Source: Gemmatimonadota bacterium (GTDB lineage Bacteria; Gemmatimonadota; Gemmatimonadetes; Longimicrobiales; Gaopeijiaceae). From it: a DNA stretch of 63,335 nt. Position 1 is the stretch's first letter, and each line of letters begins with the position of its first letter. This document shows positions 1 to 8,753 of this stretch, in pieces. A model generated the notes under the pieces. That model made no database searches, was not told the DNA's origin, and saw only the letters and a list, made by a program, of their open reading frames with translations. The stretch spans positions 1-63,335 of the forward strand of contig JAQBXY010000019.1 of assembly GCA_027623325.1 (NCBI GenBank), in the 5' to 3' direction. A program made the translations under genes and the position numbers.

Positions 1-975
1 TGTTCGTGGTCGAAAAGGCGGGTCGGATCTTGGTTCTTCACGACGACGTCCCCCACCCCCTTCCTCGACATCTCGACATCCGTGAGTTCGAACGGCGAGC
101 GCGGGCTGCTCAGCGTGGCCTTTCATCCGGACTACGCCTCGAACGGCTTCTTCTTCGTGAACTACACGGATGGCGCCGGCGACACTCGGATCGTGCGCTA
201 CACAGTGTCCGTCGATCCCGATCGCGCCGAAGGCGGCTCTGCATCGGCCGTACTGACGGTTCCCCAACCTTTTTCGAATCACAACGGCGGGCAGATCGCG
301 TTCGGTCCCGATGGCATGTTGTACGTCGGCCTCGGGGACGGAGGCTCGGGGGGCGACCCACAGGGACATGGTCAAAACCCACTCACTCTGCTCGGATCCA
401 TGCTGCGCATCGACGTCGATGGAGGCATGCCCTATTCGATCCCCGCGTCGAATCCGTTCGTCGGCGACGCAGGCGCTGCCCCTGAGAGTTGGGCCGTCGG
501 CCTTCGCAATCCATGGCGCTTCTCGTTTGATCGACAGACGGGCGACCTCTACATCGCGGACGTGGGTCAGAGCGAGATCGAGGAGATCTCCGTACAGAGG
601 GCCGGCAGCGGCGGCGGCGAGAACTACGGCTGGAACACGATGGAAGGGAGCCGTTGCTTCGCCACCGCGAGTTGTGACATGACGGGCCTTGTTCTGCCCG
701 GGTTCGAATACACACACGCAGAGGGCTGCTCCGTGACCGGCGGGTACGTGTATCGCGGACAGGCGATCCCCTCGCTGCGCGGCCGATATCTTTTCGCCGA
801 CTTCTGCAGCCCCTGGATCCGGTCGCTCGATACGGCTTCCGGATCGCTCACCGACCTGTTCGACCACACCCCGGACTTCGGGCCTGTGTCACGCATCGTC
901 TCTTTCGGTGAGGATCATCGCGGCGAACTCTACGTGATCAGTCTCGATGGGGTCGTCTACCGGATCGTGGAGTAG
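1..975 (+). CDS. PQQ-dependent sugar dehydrogenase (GSDH), 5' partial, frameshifted
   Basis: Glucose/sorbosone dehydrogenase-type beta-propeller. The family oxidises sugars outside the cytoplasm using PQQ. The 5' end lies outside the window. Seen: bases 3-50 read FVVEKAGRILVLHDDV in one frame, then the family sequence continues in the next frame as TPFLDIS and NGERGLLSVAFHPDY. Removing one C from the run at 50-54 joins the two parts perfectly. Downstream family blocks include GLGDGGSGGDP, VGLRNPWRFSFD and ENYGWNTMEG, and four cysteines lie in the C-terminal third. No second disruption occurs before the TAG at 973-975. The shift is either a sequencing or assembly indel in a C-rich tract (AC runs 50-60) or a real mutation. 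The gene converges on the DinB-like gene, with 38 bases between them. Confidence 0.85.
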   Translation, partial: CSWSKRRVGSWFFTTTSPTPFLDISTSVSSNGERGLLSVAFHPDYASNGFFFVNYTDGAGDTRIVRYTVSVDPDRAEGGSASAVLTVPQPFSNHNGGQIAFGPDGMLYVGLGDGGSGGDPQGHGQNPLTLLGSMLRIDVDGGMPYSIPASNPFVGDAGAAPESWAVGLRNPWRFSFDRQTGDLYIADVGQSEIEEISVQRAGSGGGENYGWNTMEGSRCFATASCDMTGLVLPGFEYTHAEGCSVTGGYVYRGQAIPSLRGRYLFADFCSPWIRSLDTASGSLTDLFDHTPDFGPVSRIVSFGEDHRGELYVISLDGVVYRIVE

Positions 976-1013
976 CGGGCCGCCTCGGACGTGCAGGAAC
1001 GCGAAGGGCCGAG

Positions 1014-1535
1014 CTAACTCTTCTCGAGGGTCGGGTTCGCGTTGTAGGCTGCCGTCCCGCCGGGCGGGATGCTCAGGTAGGTCCACTCCGATCCCTTCAG
1101 CATCTTGGCCAAGAAGGTGATCTGGCCAACATGGGAACTGGTGTGCGCGAGCGATCGGTGCAGCGCCTCGGTCACGGTCAGATCCACGCCTCGAATCCTC
1201 ACGGTCCGCTCGAGGTCCATGTCCGTCAATTCATCCAAGGCCGCCATCAGCACCTCCCATCCGCGATCCCATTTGGCGGACAACTCGGCTGGCTCCACCT
1301 GGCGGGCCGCAAACTCCTCACGCTCCCTCCAGGGCTTCTCACCGTCCTCGGTCAAGAAGTCGGTGAAGCGGGACGTCAGGTTGCCTGAGACGTGCCAAAC
1401 GATGGTCGCGATCGAATTACTTTCAGGAGAAGGCTGGGCTGCGAGCTGAAGTGCCGTCAGCTGGGCCATGGCGTCGGAGCCGAGCTTCCGGTACCGGCGA
1501 TACTCGCCCTCGATGGAACCGACGATGTGTCGCAT
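1014..1535 (-). CDS. DinB/DUF1572-like four-helix metal-binding protein
   Basis: A 173-residue protein of the DinB-like superfamily, whose members are four-helix bundles binding a divalent metal through three histidines; many act as thiol-dependent transferases. Seen: His48 in IVWHVSGN, and a second pair in AHTSSHVGQI near residues 131-136, matching the usual His triad. The C-terminal signature WTYLSIPPGG followed by AAYN is typical of the DUF1572 subgroup. The ATG is preceded by GGAG at 5-base spacing. It is divergent from the acylase at 1621, so the 85-base gap must hold both promoters. The specific substrate is unknown. In a genome that encodes BshA, a bacillithiol-dependent role is conceivable, but that is inference only. 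Confidence 0.8.
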   Translation of the reverse strand: MRHIVGSIEGEYRRYRKLGSDAMAQLTALQLAAQPSPESNSIATIVWHVSGNLTSRFTDFLTEDGEKPWREREEFAARQVEPAELSAKWDRGWEVLMAALDELTDMDLERTVRIRGVDLTVTEALHRSLAHTSSHVGQITFLAKMLKGSEWTYLSIPPGGTAAYNANPTLEKS

Positions 1536-1620
1536 GGGGGCTCCGGTGGCAGAGGTCTGCGGTGAGGCACTAGAATGCCGAACCGCATCGGGTCGCGCAT
1601 CCCCTATCGATCGTCATCAT

Positions 1621-3798
1621 ATGAAAAAGCTGCTCGTCTTCGCCGTCCTCACTTCCCTTGCGTGCGCTCCTTCGGACCCGGACGTGGCCCGATGGGAGGC
1701 TCGTGCTGAGAACGTCACGATCAAGCGCGATGACTGGGGCATCGCGCACATACACGGCCCGACCGACGCCGACGCGGTGTTCGGGATGATGTACGCGCAA
1801 GCGGAAGACGACTTCAACCGCATCGAAGTCAACTTCCTGAACTCGCAGGGGCGACTCGCCGAGGCGGAAGGAGAGGCGGAGGTCTGGCGGGATTTGCGCA
1901 TGAAGCTCTTTATCGACCCGAACGACATGCGACGGATGTACGCTGAAAGTCCACTCTGGCTGAAGGACCTGATGGACGCCTGGGCCGATGGGCTGAACTA
2001 CTTCCTGCACACCCATCCAGAGGTTCAGCCGCGTGTGTTGACCCACTTCGAGCCGTGGATGGCCCTCACCTTCAGCGAGGGGAGCATCGGAGGAGATATC
2101 GAGCGGGTCAATCTCGAGCAGCTCGCAGCATTTTACGATGAAGGGCCTGCGGGCACGGCGATGGCCGAAGTCTCACTACCGGACGCACCCGACAGCTGGG
2201 AAGAGCCGACCGGCTCAAACGGGTTCGCGATAGCGCCGGCCAATAGCGCGACGGGCAACGCTCTGCTCCTGATCAACCCCCACACATCGTTTTTCTTTCG
2301 ATCCGAACTCCATGTTTCGAGCGATGAAGGGCTGAACGCCTACGGCGCCTCGACCTGGGGACAGTTCTTCATCTACCAGGGCTTCAACGAAGACGCCGGG
2401 TGGATGCACACATCGAGCGGTGTAGACAATATCGACGAGTACCTCGAAACCGTCGTGGACCGCGACGGGCAATTCTTCTACCTCTTCGACGGCGAGGAAC
2501 GTCCGGTGAGCTCGCGGACGATCGTCGTGCCCTATCGCACGGAGTCGGGGACAGCGGAGCGAACCTTCACGGTCTTCGATACGCACCACGGGCCGATCGT
2601 ACGGGCGGCCGACGGCAAGTGGGTCGCCGTGAGCCTGATGAACGAGCCGTTGTCGGCGCTCATGCAATCCTACGGACGCACCAAGGCGCGTTCCCTCGCG
2701 GACTACCGCGAGAACATGGACATGCATACGAACTCGTCGAACAACACGGTCTATGCCGACTCGGAAGGCAACATCGCGTACTGGCATTCGAACTTCGTGC
2801 CGGAACGGGATCCCCGGATCGACTGGACCCAACCGGTCGACGGGAGCACGTCGGCCACGGCCTGGGGGCCCCCTCACTCCATCGACGAGACCCCGAACGT
2901 GTTCAACCCCTCCGTAGGCTGGATCCAAAACACCAACAATTGGCCCTTCACCGCCGCCGGCCGAGACAGCCCCCGGCAGGCCGACTACCCGGCGTACTTT
3001 CAGCGCAGCGGCGAGAACGCGCGAGGGGTCCACGCCATCATGGTCCTCAAGGACACGAGGGACTTCACGCTCGAGACGCTCATCGAGGCGGCTTACGACA
3101 GTTATCTGACGGCCTTCGAGCCCTTGATTCCACCGCTGGTTCGCGCCTGGGATCGCGCTCCGGCCTCCGACCCGCACAAGGCCGGGCTCGCGGAGCAGAT
3201 CGCTGTCCTGCGCGATTGGGATTTGCGCTGGGGCGTCGAATCGGTCGGGACGTCGCTGGCGACCTACTGGGCGGACGATCTCCTTCGGCAGGTCGGGAGC
3301 GACGCCCGCTCGGCCGGGCTTTCGAACGAGGACTACGCGGCGCGCCGGGCGACTCCGGCCCAGCTCCTGGGTTCCCTCTCGGTGGCGAGCACGAAGCTCG
3401 AAAGCGACTTCGGCTCCTGGCGTACGCCCTGGGGTGAAATCAACCGGTACCAGCGACTGACGGCAGACATCGTGCAACGGTTCGACGACGACGCACCGAG
3501 CCTGCCGGTCGGCTTCACATCGTCGCGCTGGGGCTCGCTGGCCTCGTTCGGGGCCCGCAGCTACCCCGGTACGGTCCGGCAGTACGGCACGAGCGGAAAC
3601 AGCTTCGTCGCGGTCGTGGAGTTCGGCGATCGCGTGCGTGCGCTCGCCGTGACCGCGGGAGGTGAAAGCGGAGACCCGTCGTCACCCCATTTCAACGATC
3701 AGGCGCAGCGGTACGCCGACGGTGACCTGCGGGCCGTCTATTACTACCCGGAGGACCTCGCCGGACACATCGAGCGGGAGTATCGGCCCGGAGGCTGA
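1621..3798 (+). CDS. Penicillin acylase family (S45) exported amidohydrolase
   Basis: A 725-residue Ntn-hydrolase of the penicillin/acyl-homoserine-lactone acylase family, which hydrolyses amide bonds in beta-lactams, acyl-homoserine lactones or lipopeptides after autoproteolysis into two chains. Seen: an N-terminal signal MKKLLVFAVLTSLAC followed by APSDP, which looks like a lipoprotein or secreted signal (the lipobox is weak, SLAC). RDDWGIAHIHG and a FGMMYAQAEDD block are typical of the alpha chain. TGSNGFAIAP places the probable nucleophile at Ser199, the first residue of the beta chain. Late blocks include NNTVYADSEGNIAYW and GWIQNTNNWPF. The start at 1621 was chosen because it begins the signal peptide; the frame stays open upstream to 1468. 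The substrate cannot be told from sequence. Confidence 0.9.
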   Translation: MKKLLVFAVLTSLACAPSDPDVARWEARAENVTIKRDDWGIAHIHGPTDADAVFGMMYAQAEDDFNRIEVNFLNSQGRLAEAEGEAEVWRDLRMKLFIDPNDMRRMYAESPLWLKDLMDAWADGLNYFLHTHPEVQPRVLTHFEPWMALTFSEGSIGGDIERVNLEQLAAFYDEGPAGTAMAEVSLPDAPDSWEEPTGSNGFAIAPANSATGNALLLINPHTSFFFRSELHVSSDEGLNAYGASTWGQFFIYQGFNEDAGWMHTSSGVDNIDEYLETVVDRDGQFFYLFDGEERPVSSRTIVVPYRTESGTAERTFTVFDTHHGPIVRAADGKWVAVSLMNEPLSALMQSYGRTKARSLADYRENMDMHTNSSNNTVYADSEGNIAYWHSNFVPERDPRIDWTQPVDGSTSATAWGPPHSIDETPNVFNPSVGWIQNTNNWPFTAAGRDSPRQADYPAYFQRSGENARGVHAIMVLKDTRDFTLETLIEAAYDSYLTAFEPLIPPLVRAWDRAPASDPHKAGLAEQIAVLRDWDLRWGVESVGTSLATYWADDLLRQVGSDARSAGLSNEDYAARRATPAQLLGSLSVASTKLESDFGSWRTPWGEINRYQRLTADIVQRFDDDAPSLPVGFTSSRWGSLASFGARSYPGTVRQYGTSGNSFVAVVEFGDRVRALAVTAGGESGDPSSPHFNDQAQRYADGDLRAVYYYPEDLAGHIEREYRPGG

Positions 3799-3848
3799 GT
3801 CGTTCCGAGCGGCCATGCCGAGGAGTGGTCATGACATGAAAAAGAAGA

Positions 3849-3878
3849 CGGCCCGGCCACCCAAAGGTGACCGGGCCG
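3849..3878. terminator. Bidirectional intrinsic terminator, acylase/groEL
   Basis: An inverted repeat of 13 bases (3849-3861 and 3866-3878, one mismatch) encloses a CAAA loop. On the minus strand the stem is followed by CTTCTTTTT (T-rich), which suits groEL. On the plus strand it is followed by CTTTTCC, which suits the acylase. It sits between the two convergent genes. Confidence 0.8.
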
Positions 3879-3904
3879 CTTTTCCATCGCGGAGCGACGG
3901 GTGA

Positions 3905-5542
3905 CTACATCATGCCACCCATGCCGCCGCCGCCACCCATACCGCCCATGTCCGGACCATCCTTCGAAGGCAGGTCCACAACCACGGCTTCCGTGGTCAG
4001 GAGCAGGCCCGCGATCGACGCGGCGTTCTGGAGCGCCGTCCGCACCACCTTGGTCGGGTCGATGACTCCGGCCTTCACCAGGTCCTCGTACTCGTCGGTC
4101 TGGGCGTTGTAGCCGAAGCCGCCCTTCCCGTTGCGTACTTTCTCGACGACGATGCTGCCTTCGACACCGGCGTTGATCGCGATCTGGCGAATCGGATGTT
4201 CCAACGCACGGAACAGGATCTGCACCCCGATCTGCTCGTCCTCACTGTCCAGCTTGAGACCGTTGAGCTTGGCCTGGCACCGGAGCAGCGCAACGCCGCC
4301 ACCGGGGACGATGCCCTCTTCGACAGCTGCGCGCGTGGCGTGCAGCGCGTCCTCGACGAGCGCCTTCTTCTCCTTCATCTCCGTCTCGGTCGCTGCCCCG
4401 ACGTTGATGACGGCAACTCCGCCGGCCAACTTGGCGAGACGCTCCTGGAGCTTCTCGCGGTCGTAGTCCGACGTGCTCTTGTCGATCGCCACACGGATCT
4501 CTTCGATCCGACCCTTGATGAGAGCGGCCGTGCCCCCGCCGTCGATGATCGTCGTGTTGTCCTTGTCGATCACGATGCGCTTGGCCTGACCGAGGTCACT
4601 CGCCATCGTGTTCTCGAGCTTGAAGCCGACCTCCTCCGAGATCACCTGGCCGCCGGTCAGGACAGCGATGTCCTGCAGCATGGCCTTCCGGCGATCACCG
4701 AAGCCCGGAGCCTTCACGGCCGCGACCTTCAGGGTGCCACGGAGCTTGTTCACCACGAGCGTCGCGAGCGCCTCACCTTCGACGTCCTCCGACACGATCA
4801 GGAGCGGGCGCCCAGTCTGGGCCACCTTCTCGAGGATCGGTAGAAGATCCTTCATCGAGCCGATCTTCTTGTCGTGGATGAGGATCATCGCATCCTCGAG
4901 GACCGCTTCCATCCGCTCCGGGTCCGTCACGAAGTACGGGGAAAGGTAGCCGCGATCGAACTGCATGCCGTCGACGGTCTCCATCGTCGTCTCGAGGCCG
5001 CGAGCTTCCTCGACCGTGATGACGCCATCCTTTCCGACCTTCTCCATCGCGTCCGAGATCAGCTCGCCGATCTCGAGATTGTTGTTCGCAGAAATCGCGC
5101 CGACCTGGGCGATTTCCTTCTTGCCCTGCGTGTTCGTCGACAGCTTGCCCAACTCCGCGATGACAAGCGCGACGCCCTTGTCGATACCGCGGCGAATTCC
5201 CATCGGATTCGTGCCGGCAGTGACGTTCTTCAGGCCTTCGCCGAAGATCGCCTGGGCGAGGATCGTCGCGGTCGTCGTGCCGTCACCAGCAGCGTCCGAC
5301 GTCTTGGTCGCGACTTCCTTGACCATCTGCGCTCCCATGTTCTCCACGGCATCCTCGAGCTCGATCTCTTTCGCCACGGAAACACCATCCTTGGTGACCG
5401 TGGGTGAGCCGAACTTCCGATCCAGTACCACGTTGCGACCCTTCGGGCCCAGCGTGACCTTCACGGCCGATGCGAGCTTGTCGACACCCCTCTTGAGGCG
5501 CGCACGCGCCTCGACGTCGTATACGAGCTCTTTGGCTGACAT
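3905..5542 (-). CDS. groL: Chaperonin GroEL (60 kDa)
   Basis: A 545-residue Hsp60 that folds client proteins in an ATP-driven double ring capped by GroES. Seen: the N-terminal [11 protein letters not shown], the ATP-site block [11 protein letters not shown], the apical-domain stretch with [20 protein letters not shown], and the usual C-terminal Gly-Met tail ([14 protein letters not shown]). Length is standard. It lies 32 bases downstream of groES and starts at ATG with AGGAGA upstream. Its expression should follow the CIRCE-controlled promoter in front of groES. It ends against a bidirectional terminator. Confidence 0.99.
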   Translation of the reverse strand: MSAKELVYDVEARARLKRGVDKLASAVKVTLGPKGRNVVLDRKFGSPTVTKDGVSVAKEIELEDAVENMGAQMVKEVATKTSDAAGDGTTTATILAQAIFGEGLKNVTAGTNPMGIRRGIDKGVALVIAELGKLSTNTQGKKEIAQVGAISANNNLEIGELISDAMEKVGKDGVITVEEARGLETTMETVDGMQFDRGYLSPYFVTDPERMEAVLEDAMILIHDKKIGSMKDLLPILEKVAQTGRPLLIVSEDVEGEALATLVVNKLRGTLKVAAVKAPGFGDRRKAMLQDIAVLTGGQVISEEVGFKLENTMASDLGQAKRIVIDKDNTTIIDGGGTAALIKGRIEEIRVAIDKSTSDYDREKLQERLAKLAGGVAVINVGAATETEMKEKKALVEDALHATRAAVEEGIVPGGGVALLRCQAKLNGLKLDSEDEQIGVQILFRALEHPIRQIAINAGVEGSIVVEKVRNGKGGFGYNAQTDEYEDLVKAGVIDPTKVVRTALQNAASIAGLLLTTEAVVVDLPSKDGPDMGGMGGGGGMGGMM

Positions 5543-5574
5543 TGTTCGTATCTCCTAGTCGATTGCGATTGCGC

Positions 5575-5871
5575 TTACGGAACGATTGCTAGGATGTCGG
5601 ACTCGCGGAGGATCAAAAAATCCTTTCCATCGAGCGTCACATCCGTACCGCTGTACTTGCCGTAGAGGACCTTGTCACCAACGGACACGTCCATCTTCAG
5701 CCGCGTACCTTCGTCCGAGAGCTTGCCGGGGCCAACAGCCACGACTTCACCCTGGGATGGCTTTTCTTTTGCGGTGTCCGGGATATACAGGCCACCACGC
5801 ATCTGCTCAGCTTCGTCGAGCGGCTTTACCACGACGCGATCGGCGAGCGGCTTGACCTTCTTTGCACCCAT
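5575..5871 (-). CDS. groS: Co-chaperonin GroES (10 kDa)
   Basis: A 98-residue GroES that forms the seven-membered lid on the GroEL ring. Seen: the N-terminal [16 protein letters not shown], the mobile loop containing [16 protein letters not shown] (family consensus GGI.LP..A.EKP..G), and the C-terminal [15 protein letters not shown]. Length is normal. First gene of the groES-groEL operon, with a CIRCE element and a TTGACA-type promoter directly upstream. Confidence 0.99.
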   Translation of the reverse strand: MGAKKVKPLADRVVVKPLDEAEQMRGGLYIPDTAKEKPSQGEVVAVGPGKLSDEGTRLKMDVSVGDKVLYGKYSGTDVTLDGKDFLILRESDILAIVP

Positions 5872-5915
5872 CAGACCTCTCCTGCGTGCTGGGGTCAGTT
5901 ACTTGGAAGACATCG

Positions 5916-5942
5916 CTGGCACTCACTCGTGGTGAGTGCTAG
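5916..5942 (-). promoter_or_regulatory. CIRCE operator (HrcA site) of groESL
   Basis: The plus strand reads CTGGCACTC, nine bases, then GAGTGCTAG. This matches the CIRCE consensus TTAGCACTC-N9-GAGTGCTAA at 7 of 9 and 8 of 9 positions. It lies about 45 bases upstream of groES, just after the predicted promoter. CIRCE is bound by HrcA, so heat-inducible repression is expected; hrcA is not in this window. Confidence 0.9.
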
Positions 5943-5949
5943 CGAGGCG

Positions 5950-5979
5950 CTAATCTCTAAGATTTATGCGGCATGTCAA
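5950..5979 (-). promoter_or_regulatory. Probable groESL promoter
   Basis: On the minus strand a perfect TTGACA (5979-5974) is followed after 18 bases by GATTAG (5955-5950), a weak -10. The CIRCE element begins a few bases downstream, the usual place for an HrcA operator. The -35 is convincing; the exact -10 is not. Confidence 0.55.
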
Positions 5980-6015
5980 GGAACCGGGGTCCGGCTCGAA
6001 GAGCCTCCGACCCGC

Positions 6016-7104
6016 TCAGCCTGCGTCGACGGCCTGCTCGGCGAGCGTCTCCATCCGGGTGACTCCTTCCAACCCGACGATGGCGTGAACCACCTCGTCG
6101 GCGAGCGCCGGGTCGAACCAATGTCCGAGCGCCGCCAGGCCCGCAAAGGCTGAACGGGCCTCACGATACGCTCGTTCGAGCACCGCACGCGCGGAGTCCC
6201 GGAAGAGGCTCTCGACCGCTCCGGGCGGGACCTCGGCCCCGGCCCAAAGGGGCGCCAGAGCAGCCTGCTCCGCTTCGGACCCTAAGTGGTGGATCTGAGA
6301 GACCAAAAGGTTGTGCGTCCGACGCTGGACGTCGAACTCGAAGTCCGTCAGGTCGTCTACGATCTGAAAAGCCGTCCCCAATTGGGCGATCGAACGCTCT
6401 GCGGCGGCCATCTTCTCCTGCAGCGAGCCACTTTCCAGTACCGAGGGGGCAGCGAACGCCAGCGCAAACAGCGAGCCCCCACGCACGCGGTGGACTGCCT
6501 CGACCATGACGTCGGGATGGGGAATCTCATGCACCCCGCCCTCCTCCGAACCCTCGAGCACACCGATCGACGCCATGCGATCCATCAAGGTTCGCTGGAC
6601 CGCTGCGCATTTCTCTGCCGGGACGATCCCGGACTGGGCGGCTCGATCCAAAACGTTCCGCAGCAGTCGCTCGAAGGACATGAGCTGCAGAATCGACATG
6701 AAGCGGGAGCCCGCGTGATCGGCCAGGGGCAAGAGGCTCTTCGCCTGGTCGTCGAACAGATTATCGGCGGCCGTGACTGTGCCCTTGATGCAGAAGTTCA
6801 ACTCCGTATACGTCTGCAGCCGATCCTCGGGAACCCCGAGCGATCCGAAGATCGAGCGGAAGAGAATCAGGAAGAAATACTCCTGAAGGAAGTGCAGCCC
6901 CTCGGGGGTGGTGACCTCGGCCGCAGTGGGAACATGCGGCTCTGCGGTACGGAAGCGTTCGTCGATGAGCCCCTCGAAATCCGTGTACACACGGCGCACG
7001 GCTTCGGAAAGCGCCACCATGTCCGGCGCGAGTCGCCGCCAGACTCCCTGCTCTGCCAGGAGTTGCACGGCGCTCGGCGAGCGAAAGACGGGAGAAAGCG
7101 TCAT
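6016..7104 (-). CDS. Divergent class I isoprenoid (polyprenyl) synthase-like protein
   Basis: A 362-residue, mostly helical protein of the trans-isoprenyl-diphosphate-synthase fold. Seen: a first Asp-rich motif DNLFDDQ (residues 114-120) and a second, canonical one, QIVDDLTD (D250, D251, D254). These bind Mg-diphosphate in the family. The first motif is not the classic DDxxD, and the usual FARM Lys/Arg patches are hard to place, so chain length and substrate cannot be called. Family possibilities are a prenyl chain elongase or a squalene/terpene-type synthase. It follows coaX by 69 bases, as the last gene of the secD...uppP...coaX run. The uppP gene in the same run handles undecaprenyl diphosphate, so a lipid-carrier role is tempting but unproven. 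Confidence 0.6.
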   Translation of the reverse strand: MTLSPVFRSPSAVQLLAEQGVWRRLAPDMVALSEAVRRVYTDFEGLIDERFRTAEPHVPTAAEVTTPEGLHFLQEYFFLILFRSIFGSLGVPEDRLQTYTELNFCIKGTVTAADNLFDDQAKSLLPLADHAGSRFMSILQLMSFERLLRNVLDRAAQSGIVPAEKCAAVQRTLMDRMASIGVLEGSEEGGVHEIPHPDVMVEAVHRVRGGSLFALAFAAPSVLESGSLQEKMAAAERSIAQLGTAFQIVDDLTDFEFDVQRRTHNLLVSQIHHLGSEAEQAALAPLWAGAEVPPGAVESLFRDSARAVLERAYREARSAFAGLAALGHWFDPALADEVVHAIVGLEGVTRMETLAEQAVDAG

Positions 7105-7173
7105 GGATGAGCGGTTGGCGCGATTCGGGTATCGAGACGGCTAATGTAGTGATGAGTCACTCGAAGGCTACAG

Positions 7174-7962
7174 TCAGGGGGACTCAGCCGTCCGTCCCAG
7201 ATGCTCTCCCGCCATGGCCAGGCCGTACAGAGTCAGGAACGGCTCGATCTCGTCGACTGTGGTGAGGTACGGCGCGATGGAATGCGCGAACCCTCCTGTT
7301 GCAACCACATATGCATCCGGCCGGTCCCACTCGACTTTGATCCGCCGCACGATCCCGTCGATCGCTTCGATGGCCGAGAAGAACACGCCGCTCTGGATGC
7401 ACGTCTCGGTCCGCCGTCCGATAACCAGGTCCGGGGGCTGAAGCTCAACGCGGGGCAACTTCGCTGTCCGAGCGGAAAGCCAATCGAGTCCAGCCCGAAG
7501 GCCCGGTGAAATCACGCCACCCATGAACACACCGTCCCCTGTGATGCAGTCGAAGGTCGTTGCCGTTCCGAGGTCCACGGCGATCGTGTCACGGTGGTAG
7601 AGCTCGCGGGCCGCCAGGGTATTTACGATGCGGTCCGCTCCCACCGACAGCGGCTCTTCCACATCCAATCGGATCGGCAGCTTCGACTCGGGTCCGACGG
7701 ACACAACGTCCGCGCCGGAAATGGTGCGCAGCGTCTTGGACCACACGTAGTTCACCGATGGAACGACCGACCCGACGACGCCCTGGACGATGCTCTTCTC
7801 GTCGATCGAGGCTCCCGCGAGGAACGCCCGGATCAGGACCGTCAGTTCGTCGGCCGTTCGAGGCACGCTGGAACTGATGCGCCAATCAGCGACGAGTTGA
7901 GTCGGGCTCGAAGCGACACCCACTACGGTCTCGGTGTTGCCGACATCCACCACGAGTTGCAC
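7174..7962 (-). CDS. coaX: Type III pantothenate kinase
   Basis: A 262-residue enzyme phosphorylating pantothenate, the first step of CoA synthesis; the type III form is feedback-resistant. Seen: the N-terminal phosphate loop DVGNTETVVGV, a second acidic motif AVDLGTATTFDCI, and GGVISPGLRAGLDWL. The GTG start at 7962 was chosen because it opens the DVGNT block and has AGGAG eight bases upstream; the frame runs on to 8106 without any sensible sequence. It follows birA by 26 bases. Pairing of birA with coaX is common in bacteria. Confidence 0.95.
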   Translation of the reverse strand: MQLVVDVGNTETVVGVASSPTQLVADWRISSSVPRTADELTVLIRAFLAGASIDEKSIVQGVVGSVVPSVNYVWSKTLRTISGADVVSVGPESKLPIRLDVEEPLSVGADRIVNTLAARELYHRDTIAVDLGTATTFDCITGDGVFMGGVISPGLRAGLDWLSARTAKLPRVELQPPDLVIGRRTETCIQSGVFFSAIEAIDGIVRRIKVEWDRPDAYVVATGGFAHSIAPYLTTVDEIEPFLTLYGLAMAGEHLGRTAESP

Positions 7963-7988
7963 CGAAGAGTCTCCTGTTGGGGCCAGTT

Positions 7989-8753
7989 CTAGTGAACGTC
8001 CAAAAGGCGAACGCTGCCCGAGATCACTCGTACCCGCGTCGTGTCGGGGCGCTCCACGACCAAGGCTCCGGAAGCGTCGATCCCCCGGGCAATACCGGGT
8101 CCACATCGCTCCGCCATCACCCCCCGCCCCGACAGAACGTCGCGAGCCTCGAGCCGCGGCAGCGCTGAGGCAAACGCGCCCTCCCCGACGAGAATCTCTC
8201 GAAGAGAGCGGAGAATCGTTCCCGCTAACGCACTACGCAATAGGGTCTTACCACTCTCTGCTTCAAGTGATATCGCGATCATTGAAAGAGCGGCCTCGAA
8301 CCCGCCCCCCGGTGTCCGCAGGTTGATTCCGATGCCCGCCACGACCGTCTCCTCGGCACGTTCGCACAGGACCCCTCCGACCTTCCGTCCTGCCAGGAAC
8401 AGGTCATTGGGCCATTTAAGTCCGATGCGCACGCCATCCAGATGCTTCTCGATCGCTTCCGCACACGCAAGACCTACGAGAAGGGGTAGCTGCGGCAGGG
8501 CCCGTCGATCTCCGAGGAGCACAGACATCCACAGGCCAGACCCCGGAGGAGAGAACCACGAATCCCCACGGCGGCCGCGACCCGCGGTCTGCTCGTTCGC
8601 CACGACGACGGTCCACGCAGGAGCGCCATCCCGAGCGAGCTCCGCAGCGCGATCGTTGGTGGAGCCGACACTCTCGTGGGTATCGACCAGAGGCACATCC
8701 CACTGCCTCGAGAGCTCGTTCGGGAGGCAGCCATCCCACCTCGCACCCGTCAC
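7989..8753 (-). CDS. birA: Biotin--[acetyl-CoA carboxylase] ligase, class I
   Basis: A 254-residue biotin protein ligase that adenylates biotin and transfers it to the carboxyl carrier protein. Seen: GSTNDRAAELA, the ATP/biotin loop GRGRRGDSWFSPPGSGLW, LKWPNDLFLAGRKVGGVL and a short C-terminal cap domain. There is no N-terminal winged helix, so this is the class I form without repressor function. The GTG start at 8753 overlaps the uppP stop as GTGA, implying translational coupling. Confidence 0.93.
   Translation of the reverse strand: MTGARWDGCLPNELSRQWDVPLVDTHESVGSTNDRAAELARDGAPAWTVVVANEQTAGRGRRGDSWFSPPGSGLWMSVLLGDRRALPQLPLLVGLACAEAIEKHLDGVRIGLKWPNDLFLAGRKVGGVLCERAEETVVAGIGINLRTPGGGFEAALSMIAISLEAESGKTLLRSALAGTILRSLREILVGEGAFASALPRLEARDVLSGRGVMAERCGPGIARGIDASGALVVERPDTTRVRVISGSVRLLDVH

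Noticed and set aside
2215-3477. 420-codon open frame antisense to the acylase
   Set aside because: Arg/Val-rich, no domain, fully covered by a well-supported gene; a GC-rich shadow.
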